From an uncultured Bacteroides sp. (GTDB taxonomy: Bacteria > Bacteroidota > Bacteroidia > Bacteroidales > Bacteroidaceae), in assembly GCA_944322285.1 (NCBI GenBank), contig CALUOR010000034.1, positions 1 through 39,539 on the forward strand: 39,539 nt of DNA, given 5' to 3'. Of the stretch, positions 26,815 through 35,174 are shown in pieces. The position numbers and the translations under genes were made by a program. The first letter of the stretch is position 1, and each line of letters starts with the position of its first letter. Below the pieces are notes generated by a model that saw nothing but the letters and a program-made list of their open reading frames with translations, had not been told where the DNA came from and did no database searches.

Positions 26815-27342
26815 TTACTTATTCATCTCTAAAAACATTCCTAATCCTTTTCGTATGGACTCCAATCCGAATTCCTCCGGACGGATGTCCCGCAGGGGCA
26901 GGAAGAAAACCTCGGCGGCATCGTCCATGGCGGTGTAATGCAACGTGTCTTCCACCCGGCAACGGAAAAACATATCGAGCGTATGCACCAGGAAGCCTGA
27001 GTATAGATACAGGTTGGGCAACGAGAAAAGGTATTCCGTGCGGGTCACCATCAGTCCCGTTTCTTCTTTCACTTCACGTGCTACTCCCTCTTCGCCCGTC
27101 TCGTACATGTCAATAAAACCGCCCGGCAGGTCCAGCGTACCTTTGGCGGGGTCTTTGCCTCGCCGACACACGAGCAATTCTTCGCGGTCATTCTGGATGA
27201 GCGCCACCGTGGCCGATGACGGGTTGAAGTAATACACAAACCCGCAATCGCGGCAGGCTTTCGACTTGCCGTTGTGTACCTCGAAGTGGACGGAGCCGCA
27301 TCGGGGGCAATATTTAAACAATGACAAAGGATGTTCGGTCAT
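26815..27342 (-). CDS. Nudix hydrolase with zinc ribbon (NudC-like)
   Basis: With start ATG 27342 the protein has 175 residues. An N-terminal zinc ribbon has Cys12, Cys15, Cys30 and Cys33 (YCPRCGS ... CRDCG). The Nudix box is complete: Gly75, Glu81, Arg89-Glu90, Glu93-Glu94 and Gly96 (GGFIDMYETGEEGVARE, then VKEETGL). The layout resembles the C-terminal half of NADH pyrophosphatases, but the N-terminal domain and the SQPWPFPQS-type motif are missing. The substrate is therefore open. A longer frame to 27507 crosses the promoter and repeat region and is unlikely to be translated. Confidence 0.9.
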   Translation of the reverse strand: MTEHPLSLFKYCPRCGSVHFEVHNGKSKACRDCGFVYYFNPSSATVALIQNDREELLVCRRGKDPAKGTLDLPGGFIDMYETGEEGVAREVKEETGLMVTRTEYLFSLPNLYLYSGFLVHTLDMFFRCRVEDTLHYTAMDDAAEVFFLPLRDIRPEEFGLESIRKGLGMFLEMNK

Positions 27343-27375
27343 CAGTCCAAAAGTTAATAGGTTTATACTCTGCGG

Positions 27376-27383
27376 CAAATATA
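27376..27383 (-). promoter_or_regulatory. -7 box of the Nudix gene (TATATTTG)
   Basis: TATATTTG on the minus strand lies 33 bp before ATG 27342, which supports that start. The -33 region has no exact TTTG. Confidence 0.5.
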
Positions 27384-27449
27384 GCCATTTTTTTAATAGG
27401 ACGAAAAGACGGGGCTTAAATTCCCGTGTTTCACTCCGAAAACCGAGCC

Positions 27450-27520
27450 GCCCAAGTATCCAATATGAAAAGCCCAAGTATCCTTGGATAAATCGATGAA
27501 TATCCAATGATACTTGGGCT
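27450..27520 (-). terminator. Long-stem terminator of the LRR gene, with a duplicated arm
   Basis: AGCCCAAGTATC (27471-27482) pairs with GATACTTGGGCT (27509-27520), and the stem extends through TCCAAGG/ATTGGA-type bases. On the minus strand it is followed by TTTC, 32 bp after the LRR stop. A further direct copy of GCCCAAGTATCC lies at 27450-27461. Confidence 0.65.
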
Positions 27521-27551
27521 AGTAACCAATGATTCTTATTGAGGTACTTCT

Positions 27552-29714
27552 TTAGTTGGTTATTTCTAGTTTAATATATTTGTTTTCTGTTTCATATTGC
27601 ATATTTCCCTTTCCCTGCCACAAATTCTGTTCTTGGGTTTCGGTGAGATAAAGAGTCATAGGATTACTCTCACTAGTGCCTTTTTGGTTTCCGCAAGACA
27701 AATAAGTCAGTTTTGGATTGTTTGTTATATCCAATTCGGTCAAGTTGCAACGATTGCACTCTAAACTTTCCAAGTTTGGATTATTGCTTAAATCCAATTT
27801 ATTAATTGGGATAGAAGTACAACTTAAATCGTTTAACAAAGGAAAGAGACTTACATCTAGTTCTGTAATATTCAAGAAAGAACAATCCAATGATGTTAGT
27901 TTTGTATTGTTTGTCAAATCCAATTCTGTAATCTTTGTAAAGGAACAAGATAAATCTGTCAATTCTGTGTTCTTACTCAAATCCAGCTCAGTGATTGATG
28001 TTTCATGGCAATATAGAGTGTTAAGTACCGTGTTATTTCTTACATCTATTGAAGAAATGCCAGTTCCTCTACAGTTCAACTCTTTTAATTTTGTATTCTT
28101 ACTTATGTCAAGTTGAGTAATACTTGAACAGTTTACCATCCATAGATACCACAATTCAAGATTATGACTAACATCAATTGATGAAAGTAATGTGCAACCA
28201 TTCAAATCCGCATGTTCCAATTTGGTGTTCTTACTTAAATCAAGATCAGTAATGTCAGTATACTGACACATAAGATGTACCAATTCAACATTATTGGAAA
28301 TATTCAGTTCTGAAAGTTTTGTTTCCGAACATTCTAAATCTGTAAGTTTTGTATTTTTACTCAAATCAAGTGCCGCAATATTTGTTCGAGCGCATAGAAG
28401 GCGTTCCAAATCCAAATTATTGGAGAGATCTATTTCTGATATACCGGTCTCTTGGAAACTTAACATTTGGAGTTTGGTATTTTTGGAAACATCCAATTCC
28501 TCCAACTCAGGATTCCCGGTACAATCTAAGGCATTTAAATTGGGTAAATTAGAAACATCCAACGTTGTTAGGTTCTTGTTCATAGCTACCAAAGTTACTA
28601 AATCAGTGAAATATTCCAGTCCATCCAGATTGACTATTTCTTCAGCAGCTTCATCCAAATTTAAGATTTTAACTTGACTAATCTTCTCTTGATTAAGCGT
28701 CACGTTCACATATCCGTTTTCATCTTTTTCAAATGTCACATTATTCATTGTTTCCGCCAGCTTAATCAGCGGTAAGTTCGTAATCAACACTTCCGGTACG
28801 TCTTTTTTCCAAATGATACCTTCATCGGGTGTCTCAATGGTATTAAACCAATACCGTTTCCCCGCTTCAAAACCGCTGAACGATGTAAGCTCGCTCAAAG
28901 ACATTTCCAAATCCTTATCATTGATGCTGACGGTCAATGTACCATTGGACGCATCGTCACCCGGGAAGAAGAAAAAGTAGAAGTCGGTTGTGCGGCCGGA
29001 CGCAACGGTCAGGCCGGAGAAATCAAATGCGCAGGTTGAAGAGGTTTGGGTAGATGCAAGTGCATTATTCGCAAATTCGAACTTCGCTATGGAACCGAAG
29101 TAATTTCCTTCACCCGTAACGGTTACATTGGTTATGGTTTTATCCTCAGAAGTCGCGTTGGTGTAGGACACACGGATTAAGGAGCAAAGATGCTGGAAAG
29201 CAAGTTGCGTATTGTTTCCATCTATGGTGGCATCGGCATACATATACATAGATTGACGCATGTATTCCTTCCACTCTTCTGCCGAACCGGTCGTAATGGT
29301 TGCTGTGGGAAGTGTCAGTGTCGCTGCACTTTCGGTTACATTCCCTTCTTGTGCCGGATAGATGGCAACTACACTTGAATTGTTCGCGAAGTTACCTTCT
29401 CCCACAAAGGTTGCTTCAGTGCTTGATTCCTCTTCCGTATAACCTGAAATGGTGAAGGTGCCGGACGTGGTTGTCGGATTCGTTTTATCGTAGAGCGTAA
29501 AGCTGTCATTTTCGTTCCACATAAAGATTTCACGGGATTCGTCTTCCGTGCCCAATGCGATTTGCGCGCGAGTTTGCGGAGCCATGGTGGCGTGCAAGGT
29601 GACAACGCCTTCTGTCGCCTCGTGCCCGGCTTCCATAAAGTCATCGTTCTGGCAGGATGCCGCCAGCAGGGCGAACGGCAACACGGCCCATCCTAATTTA
29701 TTGTAGAGTTTCAT
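27552..29714 (-). CDS. Leucine-rich-repeat lipoprotein with fimbrillin-like N-terminus
   Basis: The 720-residue protein has a lipoprotein signal (LLAASC, lipid on Cys21). A fimbrillin/Mfa-like region of about 270 residues follows (APQTRAQIALGTEDESREIF, FVGEGNFANNSSVVAIYPAQ, ADATIDGNNTQLAFQHLCSL). From about residue 370 there are roughly 14-15 units of about 21 residues with the pattern LxxLxCxxTxITELDLSKNTKL. These LRRs resemble internalin/BspA-type adhesive repeats. It is probably displayed on the cell surface and binds protein or glycan partners, though no ligand can be read. It is the downstream neighbour of a second LRR lipoprotein with a different N-terminal module. Confidence 0.88.
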   Translation of the reverse strand: MKLYNKLGWAVLPFALLAASCQNDDFMEAGHEATEGVVTLHATMAPQTRAQIALGTEDESREIFMWNENDSFTLYDKTNPTTTSGTFTISGYTEEESSTEATFVGEGNFANNSSVVAIYPAQEGNVTESAATLTLPTATITTGSAEEWKEYMRQSMYMYADATIDGNNTQLAFQHLCSLIRVSYTNATSEDKTITNVTVTGEGNYFGSIAKFEFANNALASTQTSSTCAFDFSGLTVASGRTTDFYFFFFPGDDASNGTLTVSINDKDLEMSLSELTSFSGFEAGKRYWFNTIETPDEGIIWKKDVPEVLITNLPLIKLAETMNNVTFEKDENGYVNVTLNQEKISQVKILNLDEAAEEIVNLDGLEYFTDLVTLVAMNKNLTTLDVSNLPNLNALDCTGNPELEELDVSKNTKLQMLSFQETGISEIDLSNNLDLERLLCARTNIAALDLSKNTKLTDLECSETKLSELNISNNVELVHLMCQYTDITDLDLSKNTKLEHADLNGCTLLSSIDVSHNLELWYLWMVNCSSITQLDISKNTKLKELNCRGTGISSIDVRNNTVLNTLYCHETSITELDLSKNTELTDLSCSFTKITELDLTNNTKLTSLDCSFLNITELDVSLFPLLNDLSCTSIPINKLDLSNNPNLESLECNRCNLTELDITNNPKLTYLSCGNQKGTSESNPMTLYLTETQEQNLWQGKGNMQYETENKYIKLEITN

Positions 29715-29750
29715 AATGGTTATGCATTTATATGTTTTGTGTGATTAAAT

Positions 29751-29972
29751 GATAATTTAGCGGGCTGTTTTTAGGCACGGATTGCACGGATTGGTCACGG
29801 ATTTACTCAAGGTGTCCTTGTCATGTCGAGCTTGTCGAGACATCTCACGTAGCGCATGGGAAAGCATGATGTGAGACCCCTCGACTACGCTCGGGGTGAC
29901 AGAGACATAGCAAAAAAACTAAAATCTCTGTGAAATCCGTGTAATCCGTGCCTAAAACTAATTTCCCATTTA
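29751..29972. repeat. Dispersed nested hairpin element, copy 2
   Basis: The same outer arms as copy 1 occur at 29770-29792 and 29934-29956, with one mismatch in 23. The inner module differs: TGTCATGTCGAGCTTGTCGA pairs with CTCGACTACGCTCGGGGTGA-type sequence. A short AAATCGTAAATTGTAAATTG array follows (29982-30013). It fills most of the 303-bp gap between the two LRR genes. Confidence 0.9.
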
Positions 29973-30017
29973 CACTATAACAAATCGTAAATTGTAAATT
30001 GCTAAATTGTAAATAAA

Positions 30018-31967
30018 CTAATACACTCCTCCATTCCCGAAATCCTCACCGGAAGCTCCCGGCTTGAGCGTGCCGTCGGAAACAGTTACATTCTTGTTCG
30101 CCGATTCATTCTGCCACTGCGTTTCCCAAAGAGTCATCAACGATTCGGGCAAAATCAGCTCCAGTTGTTGGTCTGCACCATCGGTGGTTTGCTGTAATCC
30201 GCACCCAAGTGTTTCCAGCTTGGTGTTGTGGAGCGCGTTCAGCTTCGTCATTTGGTTGCCTTGGCAATTCAAGGCTTCCAGATTCGTGCAAAGCGTGATG
30301 TCCAGTTCCGTCAGCGCATTGTAGCTGCAAGTCAGAACTCTCAATAACTCCTTGTTGGCGGCTACATCGAGTGCGGTCAACTTATTGCTGGAAATATCCA
30401 AGACATTCAAGTTGGTCTGTTTGCTGATGTCTATGCTTGTCAATTTATTGTCAAAGCAATACAAAGAAGTTAAGTTCGGCACATCCGGCAATATCAATTG
30501 GGTCAAGCTATTTTGGGAGCATTCTACGCTTTGTAGCTTCGTATTGACACTTAAATCTAATTTACCGTTTTCATCTATGGATGCTCTGGTTGTTGAGTTG
30601 TTGAAACAATTGTTGCAAAGAAGTGTTTCCAATTCGGTTAAGCTCTCAAAATTCACAGTGGTAAGCGGATTCCCCGAACAATTCAGATATGTCAGGCTTG
30701 TTGTTTCAGATAAATCTAGCTCAGTCAATGAGTTTTCGGAGCAATCCAAATAAGTCAGATTGGTGAAGATTTCCACTCCTTCCAAGCTGGTCAGCTCTTG
30801 ATTACTCAAATTAAGTTCCGTGGTTTTCTGAATCTCTTCGGGGGTGATGGCCAGATTTCCTTCCGCATCCTTCTCACCCAAGCCAAGGTCTTCGAGGGCG
30901 GAAACCAAGTTCTCATTTTCAGTCTTATCTATCTGCATATTGAGTGAGGTCAACTTTATCTGATATTCAGTTACTTTATTGTCCGCTGCCACAAAGGTGA
31001 AATCAATCACGATGGAACTTTCTGTGGATGGGGCGGTTACGCTCAGTCCTTTGCCGTCTGTAGTCTTTTCAACTTTCCAATCGTTAGTTTCAGTTTCTTC
31101 GGTAGTCGCCTTCGTTTCGGGGGTGGAGGTTTCAAAGTCCCATCTTCCGCCCATGGAAGCTACGTTAATGGTAAATGTTTCATTGGGTTGTACATACAGT
31201 TCTCCGTTGGTAATAGGCTTGGCTTCTTCTCCTTCCCCACTAGGTGTATAGGTAAATGACAAACCTTCGATGTACTTCGGCACATTAATTGTTCCACCGG
31301 CATAAGTAAAGGCATAATAAGAACCTTTGTCCTCTACATTCGTAATAAAGCCGCTGCCGCTGGTTCCATCGTCACCGCTGACTTTCGTCCACGTCTTGCC
31401 TCCGTCTACCGACAAGTAAACGGCATCGGCAATATAGCCCGTACCCAGTTCAGAACCTGTCTTCAGCTGAGGAACCGGCGCCGAGCTGCCACTGCTTCCA
31501 CTATGTCCGTCGTCTCCGTCTTCACCGTCCTCACCGTCTTTTCCATCCTCACCATCCTTGCCGCTGGCGCAAATGGCGTTGCCTTTGTCATCGGTCAGCA
31601 ACTCGCCGTTCAGCGTCCAATACCAACGTCCGTCGTCTTTCTGTACAACACCGATAACGGGCGTCACGCCATCGGCTCCCTTCGTGCCATGATAAAGCGT
31701 AACATCTCCCTGACGGTAGAAGTGGATGGTGTAACCGATGACGGTGTCGCCTTCCTTTACCTCCTCTACACCGGTGATGTAGTCATTTCCGTTCACCAAA
31801 GCCTGCAAGGCGGTAATGTTCTCATTGGCCGTTTTCTGCCATTCCTCCAAAGCGGCAATGCGCTCCTCCTGGCTGTGGATGGCGTTCCATACATCCGTGT
31901 CGTCATAGTCGCAGCCACCCAGACCAAGCGACAGAAGACACATCGTTGCGTAGATTAACTTTCTCAT
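30018..31967 (-). CDS. Leucine-rich-repeat lipoprotein with DUF4988 and collagen-like stretch
   Basis: I start at ATG 31967, giving 649 residues and the lipoprotein signal MRKLIYATMCLLSLGLGGC (Cys19). An N-terminal coiled coil (VWNAIHSQEERIAALEEWQ) opens a DUF4988-type domain. A Gly-X-Y run (GKDGEDGKDGEDGEDGDDG, about residues 142-160) resembles collagen. A linker domain follows, then about 10 LRR units (LTYLDCSENSLTELDLSETT and similar). It is probably a surface-exposed adhesin-like protein. The 5' leader of this gene hosts the integrative element, so its expression may be altered. A GTG seven codons upstream is a weaker start. Confidence 0.87.
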   Translation of the reverse strand: MRKLIYATMCLLSLGLGGCDYDDTDVWNAIHSQEERIAALEEWQKTANENITALQALVNGNDYITGVEEVKEGDTVIGYTIHFYRQGDVTLYHGTKGADGVTPVIGVVQKDDGRWYWTLNGELLTDDKGNAICASGKDGEDGKDGEDGEDGDDGHSGSSGSSAPVPQLKTGSELGTGYIADAVYLSVDGGKTWTKVSGDDGTSGSGFITNVEDKGSYYAFTYAGGTINVPKYIEGLSFTYTPSGEGEEAKPITNGELYVQPNETFTINVASMGGRWDFETSTPETKATTEETETNDWKVEKTTDGKGLSVTAPSTESSIVIDFTFVAADNKVTEYQIKLTSLNMQIDKTENENLVSALEDLGLGEKDAEGNLAITPEEIQKTTELNLSNQELTSLEGVEIFTNLTYLDCSENSLTELDLSETTSLTYLNCSGNPLTTVNFESLTELETLLCNNCFNNSTTRASIDENGKLDLSVNTKLQSVECSQNSLTQLILPDVPNLTSLYCFDNKLTSIDISKQTNLNVLDISSNKLTALDVAANKELLRVLTCSYNALTELDITLCTNLEALNCQGNQMTKLNALHNTKLETLGCGLQQTTDGADQQLELILPESLMTLWETQWQNESANKNVTVSDGTLKPGASGEDFGNGGVY

Positions 31968-32053
31968 ACAGTTCGTCTTTTTACACACCTACAGGCTCAT
32001 TCGGTGCCGGTTATTACAGCTTGTTTCGTTGGAAGAATAGGGCATAAAAGAAA

Positions 32054-32159
32054 GTGTGAGCCTTTTTAACTAGATCCCGTTAAATGGCTCTGGACTGCCT
32101 GCGTAAAGGATGTAGAAAAGGGCTCACACCTTTGGCTGTATATGTAGGAAATACATATA
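32054..32159 (-). promoter_or_regulatory. Structured leader of the LRR/DUF4988 gene
   Basis: GTGTGAGCC (32054-32062) pairs with GGCTCACAC (32121-32129), with T- and A-rich flanks. On the minus strand the second arm is followed by TTTCTTTT, so it could be an attenuator. TATATGTA/TACATATA (32139-32159, 5-base loop) is a second hairpin. No binding protein is implied by the sequence. The 365-bp gap 31968-32332 holds these hairpins, the left att site and the first arm sites. Confidence 0.45.
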
Positions 32160-32205
32160 TACGAAACCAAAGGAAGAACGTCTTCTTATTCTATTTACGC
32201 ATTGA

Positions 32206-32219
32206 ATTGTCCAGATTCT
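32206..32219. other. attL core ATTGTCCAGATTCT
   Basis: This 14-bp sequence is identical to 36733-36746 and is followed by ATAATG here and TTAACG there. It is the likely left recombination core. It lies 239 bp before the LRR/DUF4988 start. No tRNA gene overlaps it. Confidence 0.75.
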
Positions 32220-32299
32220 ATAATGATAAGATGAAAATTGCTATTATCTTAATAATAAGCTGGGTAACTTAATACAAAAGGAGCGTTTATTACAGAAGT

Positions 32300-32325
32300 T
32301 TAAGAACCATTTTTAAGAACCATTT
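32300..32325. repeat. Left arm-type sites, two tandem TTAAGAACCATTT
   Basis: Two 13-bp copies are adjacent, starting 81 bp inside the left core and ending just before the integrase ATG at 32333. The same doublet, with the same orientation, recurs at 36673-36698. They are probable binding sites for the integrase arm-binding domain and may also control its gene. Confidence 0.8.
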
Positions 32326-32332
32326 TTATATT

Positions 32333-33658
32333 ATGGAAAAGCAAATCTTCTTATCTGACATTCGTTATCACTTCAATTTGAGGAAGCCAAATAAAGACAA
32401 GGCTACTAATATCTACCTTGTTTTGTATTTCAACGGCAAACAAATCAAATTGCCAACGGGATTAAAGGTTAATCCGTATTATTGGAACAAAGACAAGGAA
32501 GAAGCCTATATTAGCTTTAAAATAAACAAGTCTGATAACGATAATAATAAGATTGTCAACATTAGGATAAGGGAGATTAAAGATTCATTTGATAGATTCA
32601 AGGCTTATATTTGCGATAATCCTAACTTAATTGACAATATCAAGCCTATAATAAGAAGATTCATTTATAACAAAGAAAACGTAATTGATAAGAAAGCATC
32701 TTCTTTGCTGTTTGAAGCGTTTAAGAAAGCATATCCAAATGAAGAATGCGGAACATATAAGACAAATTATTATAGACTAAGCAACTTTATCCGATATTAT
32801 AAGGAAAACGCATTTGAAGATATTATCAATGTCGTATTAACCCAAAATATGTTGGATAGATATAAGAACTATCTTATTAATAAACAAGAAAACGGAGTGC
32901 AAAACATTAATGATAGATGCGAGATTGTCAAGCGTCTAATTAATGGGATATTGGCAGTTAATGAAGAATATAAGATATATGGGATTAATAAGGTAGAATA
33001 TATCAAGATAAAGGATAAGAGGAAAAAAGAAGATTCTAAGAAGTCACCATTAAAAGATGAAGAAGTTAATAGATTAGCCAAATTAAAATTAATGGGAAAA
33101 GAAGAAGAAATAAGAGATATATTCTTATTGCTTGTGTATTGTGGTATGAGAATAAGCGATATTGCAAGCGTTGTAAATGCCCCTATTAACTTGGATAATG
33201 ATAACGAAGAAGAACACATTATTTTGACCAAAAAGGAAAGTGTTGAGGCTGTTATTACTTTCAACAAACAAATGAAAATGATATTGAGGAAGTATAAAGA
33301 CGGATTCAAGTATGTCAATATATCCAAGGTTAATAATGTCATTGATACAATGATAAAGATTATAGCGAAAAAGGCTAATCTAAGGCGCAGGATTCAATGG
33401 AAAGAACAAATGGGAGACAATACCATTATTACAAAAGAAAAGCCGTTATATGAGATAATAAGCAGTCATTTCGCAAGGCATACGTTTATCACCAACAAGA
33501 TTATTGAGGGTTGGCAAGCTGATAAGCTATGCTTCGCCACTGGGCACACTGACGATAAAATGATTAAGCAAATATATACGCATTTATCAAATGAAAACAA
33601 AATTAACATAGTGCTTGAAGAAAAAAATAGGATAAAAAAGAAGAATGCCAGCAAATAA
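32333..33658 (+). CDS. Tyrosine recombinase (integrase), Bacteroidetes type
   Basis: The 441-residue protein has an N-terminal arm-binding domain (IRYHFNLRKPNKDKATNIYL, LPTGLKVNPYYWNKDK). A SAM-like core-binding domain lies in the middle. The catalytic residues are the first Arg in YCGMRISDIASV, the His-x-x-Arg box in SHFARHTFITN, the His in GHTDDKMIKQ and nucleophile Tyr415 (QIYTHL). It should cut and rejoin the 14-bp cores at the element ends. It reads inward from the left end. The lysine-rich, AT-biased codon use matches the rest of the element and not the flanking chromosome. No promoter match is clear; the arm sites sit directly upstream. Confidence 0.93.
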   Translation: MEKQIFLSDIRYHFNLRKPNKDKATNIYLVLYFNGKQIKLPTGLKVNPYYWNKDKEEAYISFKINKSDNDNNKIVNIRIREIKDSFDRFKAYICDNPNLIDNIKPIIRRFIYNKENVIDKKASSLLFEAFKKAYPNEECGTYKTNYYRLSNFIRYYKENAFEDIINVVLTQNMLDRYKNYLINKQENGVQNINDRCEIVKRLINGILAVNEEYKIYGINKVEYIKIKDKRKKEDSKKSPLKDEEVNRLAKLKLMGKEEEIRDIFLLLVYCGMRISDIASVVNAPINLDNDNEEEHIILTKKESVEAVITFNKQMKMILRKYKDGFKYVNISKVNNVIDTMIKIIAKKANLRRRIQWKEQMGDNTIITKEKPLYEIISSHFARHTFITNKIIEGWQADKLCFATGHTDDKMIKQIYTHLSNENKINIVLEEKNRIKKKNASK

Positions 33659-33661
33659 TCG

Positions 33662-33669
33662 TATATTTG
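33662..33669 (+). promoter_or_regulatory. -7 box (TATATTTG) of the coiled-coil gene
   Basis: TATATTTG fits TAnnTTTG and lies immediately after the integrase stop, 30 bp before ATG 33700. No -33 TTTG is seen. Confidence 0.45.
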
Positions 33670-33699
33670 TCGCCAGTATTAACCAATAAATGTAAGATT

Positions 33700-34071
33700 A
33701 TGGATGCTAAGCAAATTGAAGCAATGCAAATTGCACGAAGAACTAAGGCTATTAAGGCTTTTAATCCCGAATATAACTTTGAGGGTAAGACGCTTGAAGA
33801 TTTGAAGCGTTATATGGAAGAAAACAATATCAAAATGTCACGTTCAAAAAAGGAAGATAAGGAAGAAAAAGAAATAAGCATTGATGAAGTAATCAATAAT
33901 CTAATTGATGATTCGGCTAACGCTAAGACCGATGAAGATAAATTGAAGTTTTGGGACAAAATTCAAAAATGTAAAACCATTAAACATATAACTTCTGAAA
34001 TTGCAAAGAAAAAAGAAGAATTGGAAGTGATGGAAGCACAACTTCAACAATTAAAGGAAGAAATTAAATAA
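33700..34071 (+). CDS. Small charged coiled-coil protein of the element, function unknown
   Basis: This 123-residue protein begins MDAKQIEAMQIARRTKAIKA; I start at ATG 33700 because the reading frame upstream runs into the promoter and integrase end. The middle is lysine/glutamate-rich (SRSKKEDKEEKEISIDEVI). The C-terminus is a predicted coiled coil (KKKEELEVMEAQLQQLKEEI). I recognise no family. It could be an accessory or regulatory protein of the element. It lies between the integrase and a terminator and has its own -7 box. Confidence 0.7.
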   Translation: MDAKQIEAMQIARRTKAIKAFNPEYNFEGKTLEDLKRYMEENNIKMSRSKKEDKEEKEISIDEVINNLIDDSANAKTDEDKLKFWDKIQKCKTIKHITSEIAKKKEELEVMEAQLQQLKEEIK

Positions 34072-34084
34072 ACAGATAATAAAC

Positions 34085-34118
34085 AAGGCAGATAAATTAC
34101 TATCTGCCTTTTATTTTT
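34085..34118 (+). terminator. Intrinsic terminator after the coiled-coil gene
   Basis: AAGGCAGATA (34085-34094) pairs perfectly with TATCTGCCTT (34101-34110) around a six-base loop, followed by TTATTTTTG. It separates this gene from the convergent serine recombinase, whose stop is at 34120. Confidence 0.9.
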
Positions 34119-34119
34119 G

Positions 34120-34782
34120 TCATTCCAAATTATAACGCTTGATTATCCTAAATACTTGGATTGTATTAAACTTGCTGCCTTTTGATGTAACAAAGCCATT
34201 TTCATTTAATTTCCTTGCTATTTCGGCTTTATTTGAAGTTGTCTTTAATAATGCTTCAATCATGGACTTTGCACGCTTATTATTTTCGTTGTTATCCGCC
34301 TTTTCCTTTATTACTTGATAAGACAATTCACGCCATTCTTTTTTAAATGTGGCGTTTGGTCTGCCTAATTTAAATCCTTGCTTTTTCTTTTCTGCCAATG
34401 CCGCCTTTGTCCTTTGGCTGATTAATTCCCTTTCCGATTGTGCCAGCGTGGCAAATATGCCCAATGTCAACGTGTTAAAGTCTGGGCAATCCAAGGCAAC
34501 AAAGTTAATTCCACTATCACGCAAATTAAATAAGAAGCTAACCTTTCTTGATAACCTATCCAACTTAGCTATTATAAGTGTGGCGTTTTCTTTTTTGCAT
34601 AAAGATAAAGCCTTATTTAATTCTATTCTATTATCGCATTTGCCACTTTCTTTTTCGGCAAATTCATTAATCAATTCAACATCTTGCTTTGAATTGAGAT
34701 AATTCAATACGCTACTTCTTTGGGCATCTAATCCCAAACTTTGCTTTTGTGTCGATACTCTATAATAAGCTACATACTTCAT
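34120..34782 (-). CDS. Serine recombinase (resolvase/invertase family)
   Basis: The 220-residue protein has the resolvase catalytic domain with nucleophile Ser10 in YYRVSTQKQ. IIAKLDRLSRK carries the conserved arginines, and LGIFATLAQSERELISQRT is the dimerisation-helix region. A C-terminal helix-turn-helix follows (SNKAEIARKLNENGFVTSKG). Size and layout fit Tn3-type resolvases/invertases rather than large serine integrases. It may resolve dimers or act on a site inside the element. It has a strong promoter and faces the coiled-coil gene. Confidence 0.92.
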   Translation of the reverse strand: MKYVAYYRVSTQKQSLGLDAQRSSVLNYLNSKQDVELINEFAEKESGKCDNRIELNKALSLCKKENATLIIAKLDRLSRKVSFLFNLRDSGINFVALDCPDFNTLTLGIFATLAQSERELISQRTKAALAEKKKQGFKLGRPNATFKKEWRELSYQVIKEKADNNENNKRAKSMIEALLKTTSNKAEIARKLNENGFVTSKGSKFNTIQVFRIIKRYNLE

Positions 34783-34813
34783 ATCAATCTACTTTTATTG
34801 TTTCTTCTGCTGG

Positions 34814-34844
34814 CAAATATAGATATAATATCCTGAATAACAAA
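34814..34844 (-). promoter_or_regulatory. Promoter of the serine recombinase
   Basis: On the minus strand TTTG (34844-34841) and TATATTTG (34821-34814) are 19 bp apart, an exact Bacteroides -33/-7 match. The start codon is 31 bp downstream. Confidence 0.75.
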
Positions 34845-34985
34845 GAAATAACGAACATTTGCCGTATGTTATCTAAAATAAATCTGGAATAAGGGGGTTG
34901 ACATTTCCATGATTTACACTATACTTTATAGAGGATGAATATATTTATTATTAAAATAAACCTTTTAAAAGGCATCTAATATATT

Positions 34986-35174
34986 ATGATTATGAATGAT
35001 TCAATTAAAAGTAAAATCAGTGATTCAGTTAAAGCCTATTATCTTACAGAAGCTGGAATTAGGCATAAAAACAAATTAGCCTCAACTATGCGTATTAGAA
35101 TGAGACAATATAATAATTTCCTTAAAAATAATATCAATAAAACAAGTTATAACAATGAGCAAATTCAAAAGTAA
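34986..35174 (+). CDS. Small basic protein, NUMOD3-like helix pattern
   Basis: This 62-residue protein (MIMNDSIKSKISDSVKAYYL ... NKLASTMRIRMRQYNNFLKN) is basic and largely helical. The KSKISDSVKAYYLTEAGIRH stretch resembles the KKISESLKG pattern of NUMOD3 DNA-binding modules, weakly. Its 3' end overlaps the start of the Rep-like gene by 20 bp, so the two are probably translated together. It could be a DNA-binding copy-control or excision factor. That role is only inferred. Confidence 0.5.
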   Translation: MIMNDSIKSKISDSVKAYYLTEAGIRHKNKLASTMRIRMRQYNNFLKNNINKTSYNNEQIQK

